Assembly: GCA_002005505.1 (NCBI GenBank)
Contig: MVGU01001166.1
Location: forward strand, 155,001-167,500
From: Botryococcus braunii
Lineage: Eukaryota; Chlorophyta; Trebouxiophyceae
Length of the DNA: 12,500 nt
Direction: 5' to 3'
In this document: in pieces, positions 12,477 to 12,500 of the stretch
How the letters are laid out: each line of letters starts with the position of its first letter
Position numbering within the stretch: position 1 is the stretch's first letter
Program-made: the position numbers and the translations under genes
Notes under the pieces: generated by a model
Seen by the model: the letters and a program-made list of their open reading frames with translations, nothing else
Told to the model about the DNA's origin: nothing
Database searches by the model: none

Positions 12477-12500
12477 TCCCCGTCGGATATCTCCTCGTCC

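Overview
The window is eukaryotic nuclear DNA. It has long microsatellites, split coding sequence with GT-AG introns in compatible phases, and no compact ORFs, operons or ribosome binding sites. The best clue to the organism is the first gene, whose C-terminal core resembles the plant lysine/histidine transporter (LHT) branch of the amino acid/auxin permease (AAAP) family. That suggests a green-lineage genome with large, repeat-rich introns, such as a streptophyte (charophyte-type) alga. This is an inference; other microsatellite-rich protists with AAAP genes are not excluded.

Region 1 (1 to about 4733, plus strand) is the 3' part of an AAAP-type amino acid permease gene; its 5' exons lie upstream of the window. 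I can assemble six exons in compatible phases: 458-550, 998-1016 (a 19-nt microexon), 2013-2138, 3059-3096, 4198-4327 and probably 4708-4733 with the stop codon. Together they encode about 143 residues and the last membrane segments. Introns 2, 4 and 5 each hold a long GT/CA microsatellite. Intron 4 also carries an approximately 240-bp tandem duplication, and intron 5 a G-run cluster.

Region 2 (about 4734-8519) has no gene I can identify. It holds a group of perfect palindromes and inverted TCTGTGA words (5186-5466), a strong G-quadruplex motif (5567-5594), other dyads and an approximately 690-bp TTA-type microsatellite (7508-8194).

Region 3 (about 8520 to the window end, plus strand) holds pieces of a class 3 lipase-like alpha/beta hydrolase gene: a short FRG exon (8520-8561, weak), a helical exon (about 10690-10786) and a nucleophile-elbow exon (11177-11363). 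The elbow reads TGLGLGG where active lipases read TGHSLGG, so the catalytic serine position is glycine. Between and after these pieces lie a compound inverted repeat (10300-10471), another GT array inside an intron, a pyrimidine-rich minisatellite (11370-11700), a 47-bp minisatellite (11847-12058) and a CTC/CTT tract (12259-12476).

The two genes have no evident functional link. Most long ORFs in the window are translations of GT, CA, TTA or CTC repeats and are not genes. The main results are the permease reconstruction with its microexon, the lipase-like domain lacking its nucleophile, and an excess of perfect palindromes.
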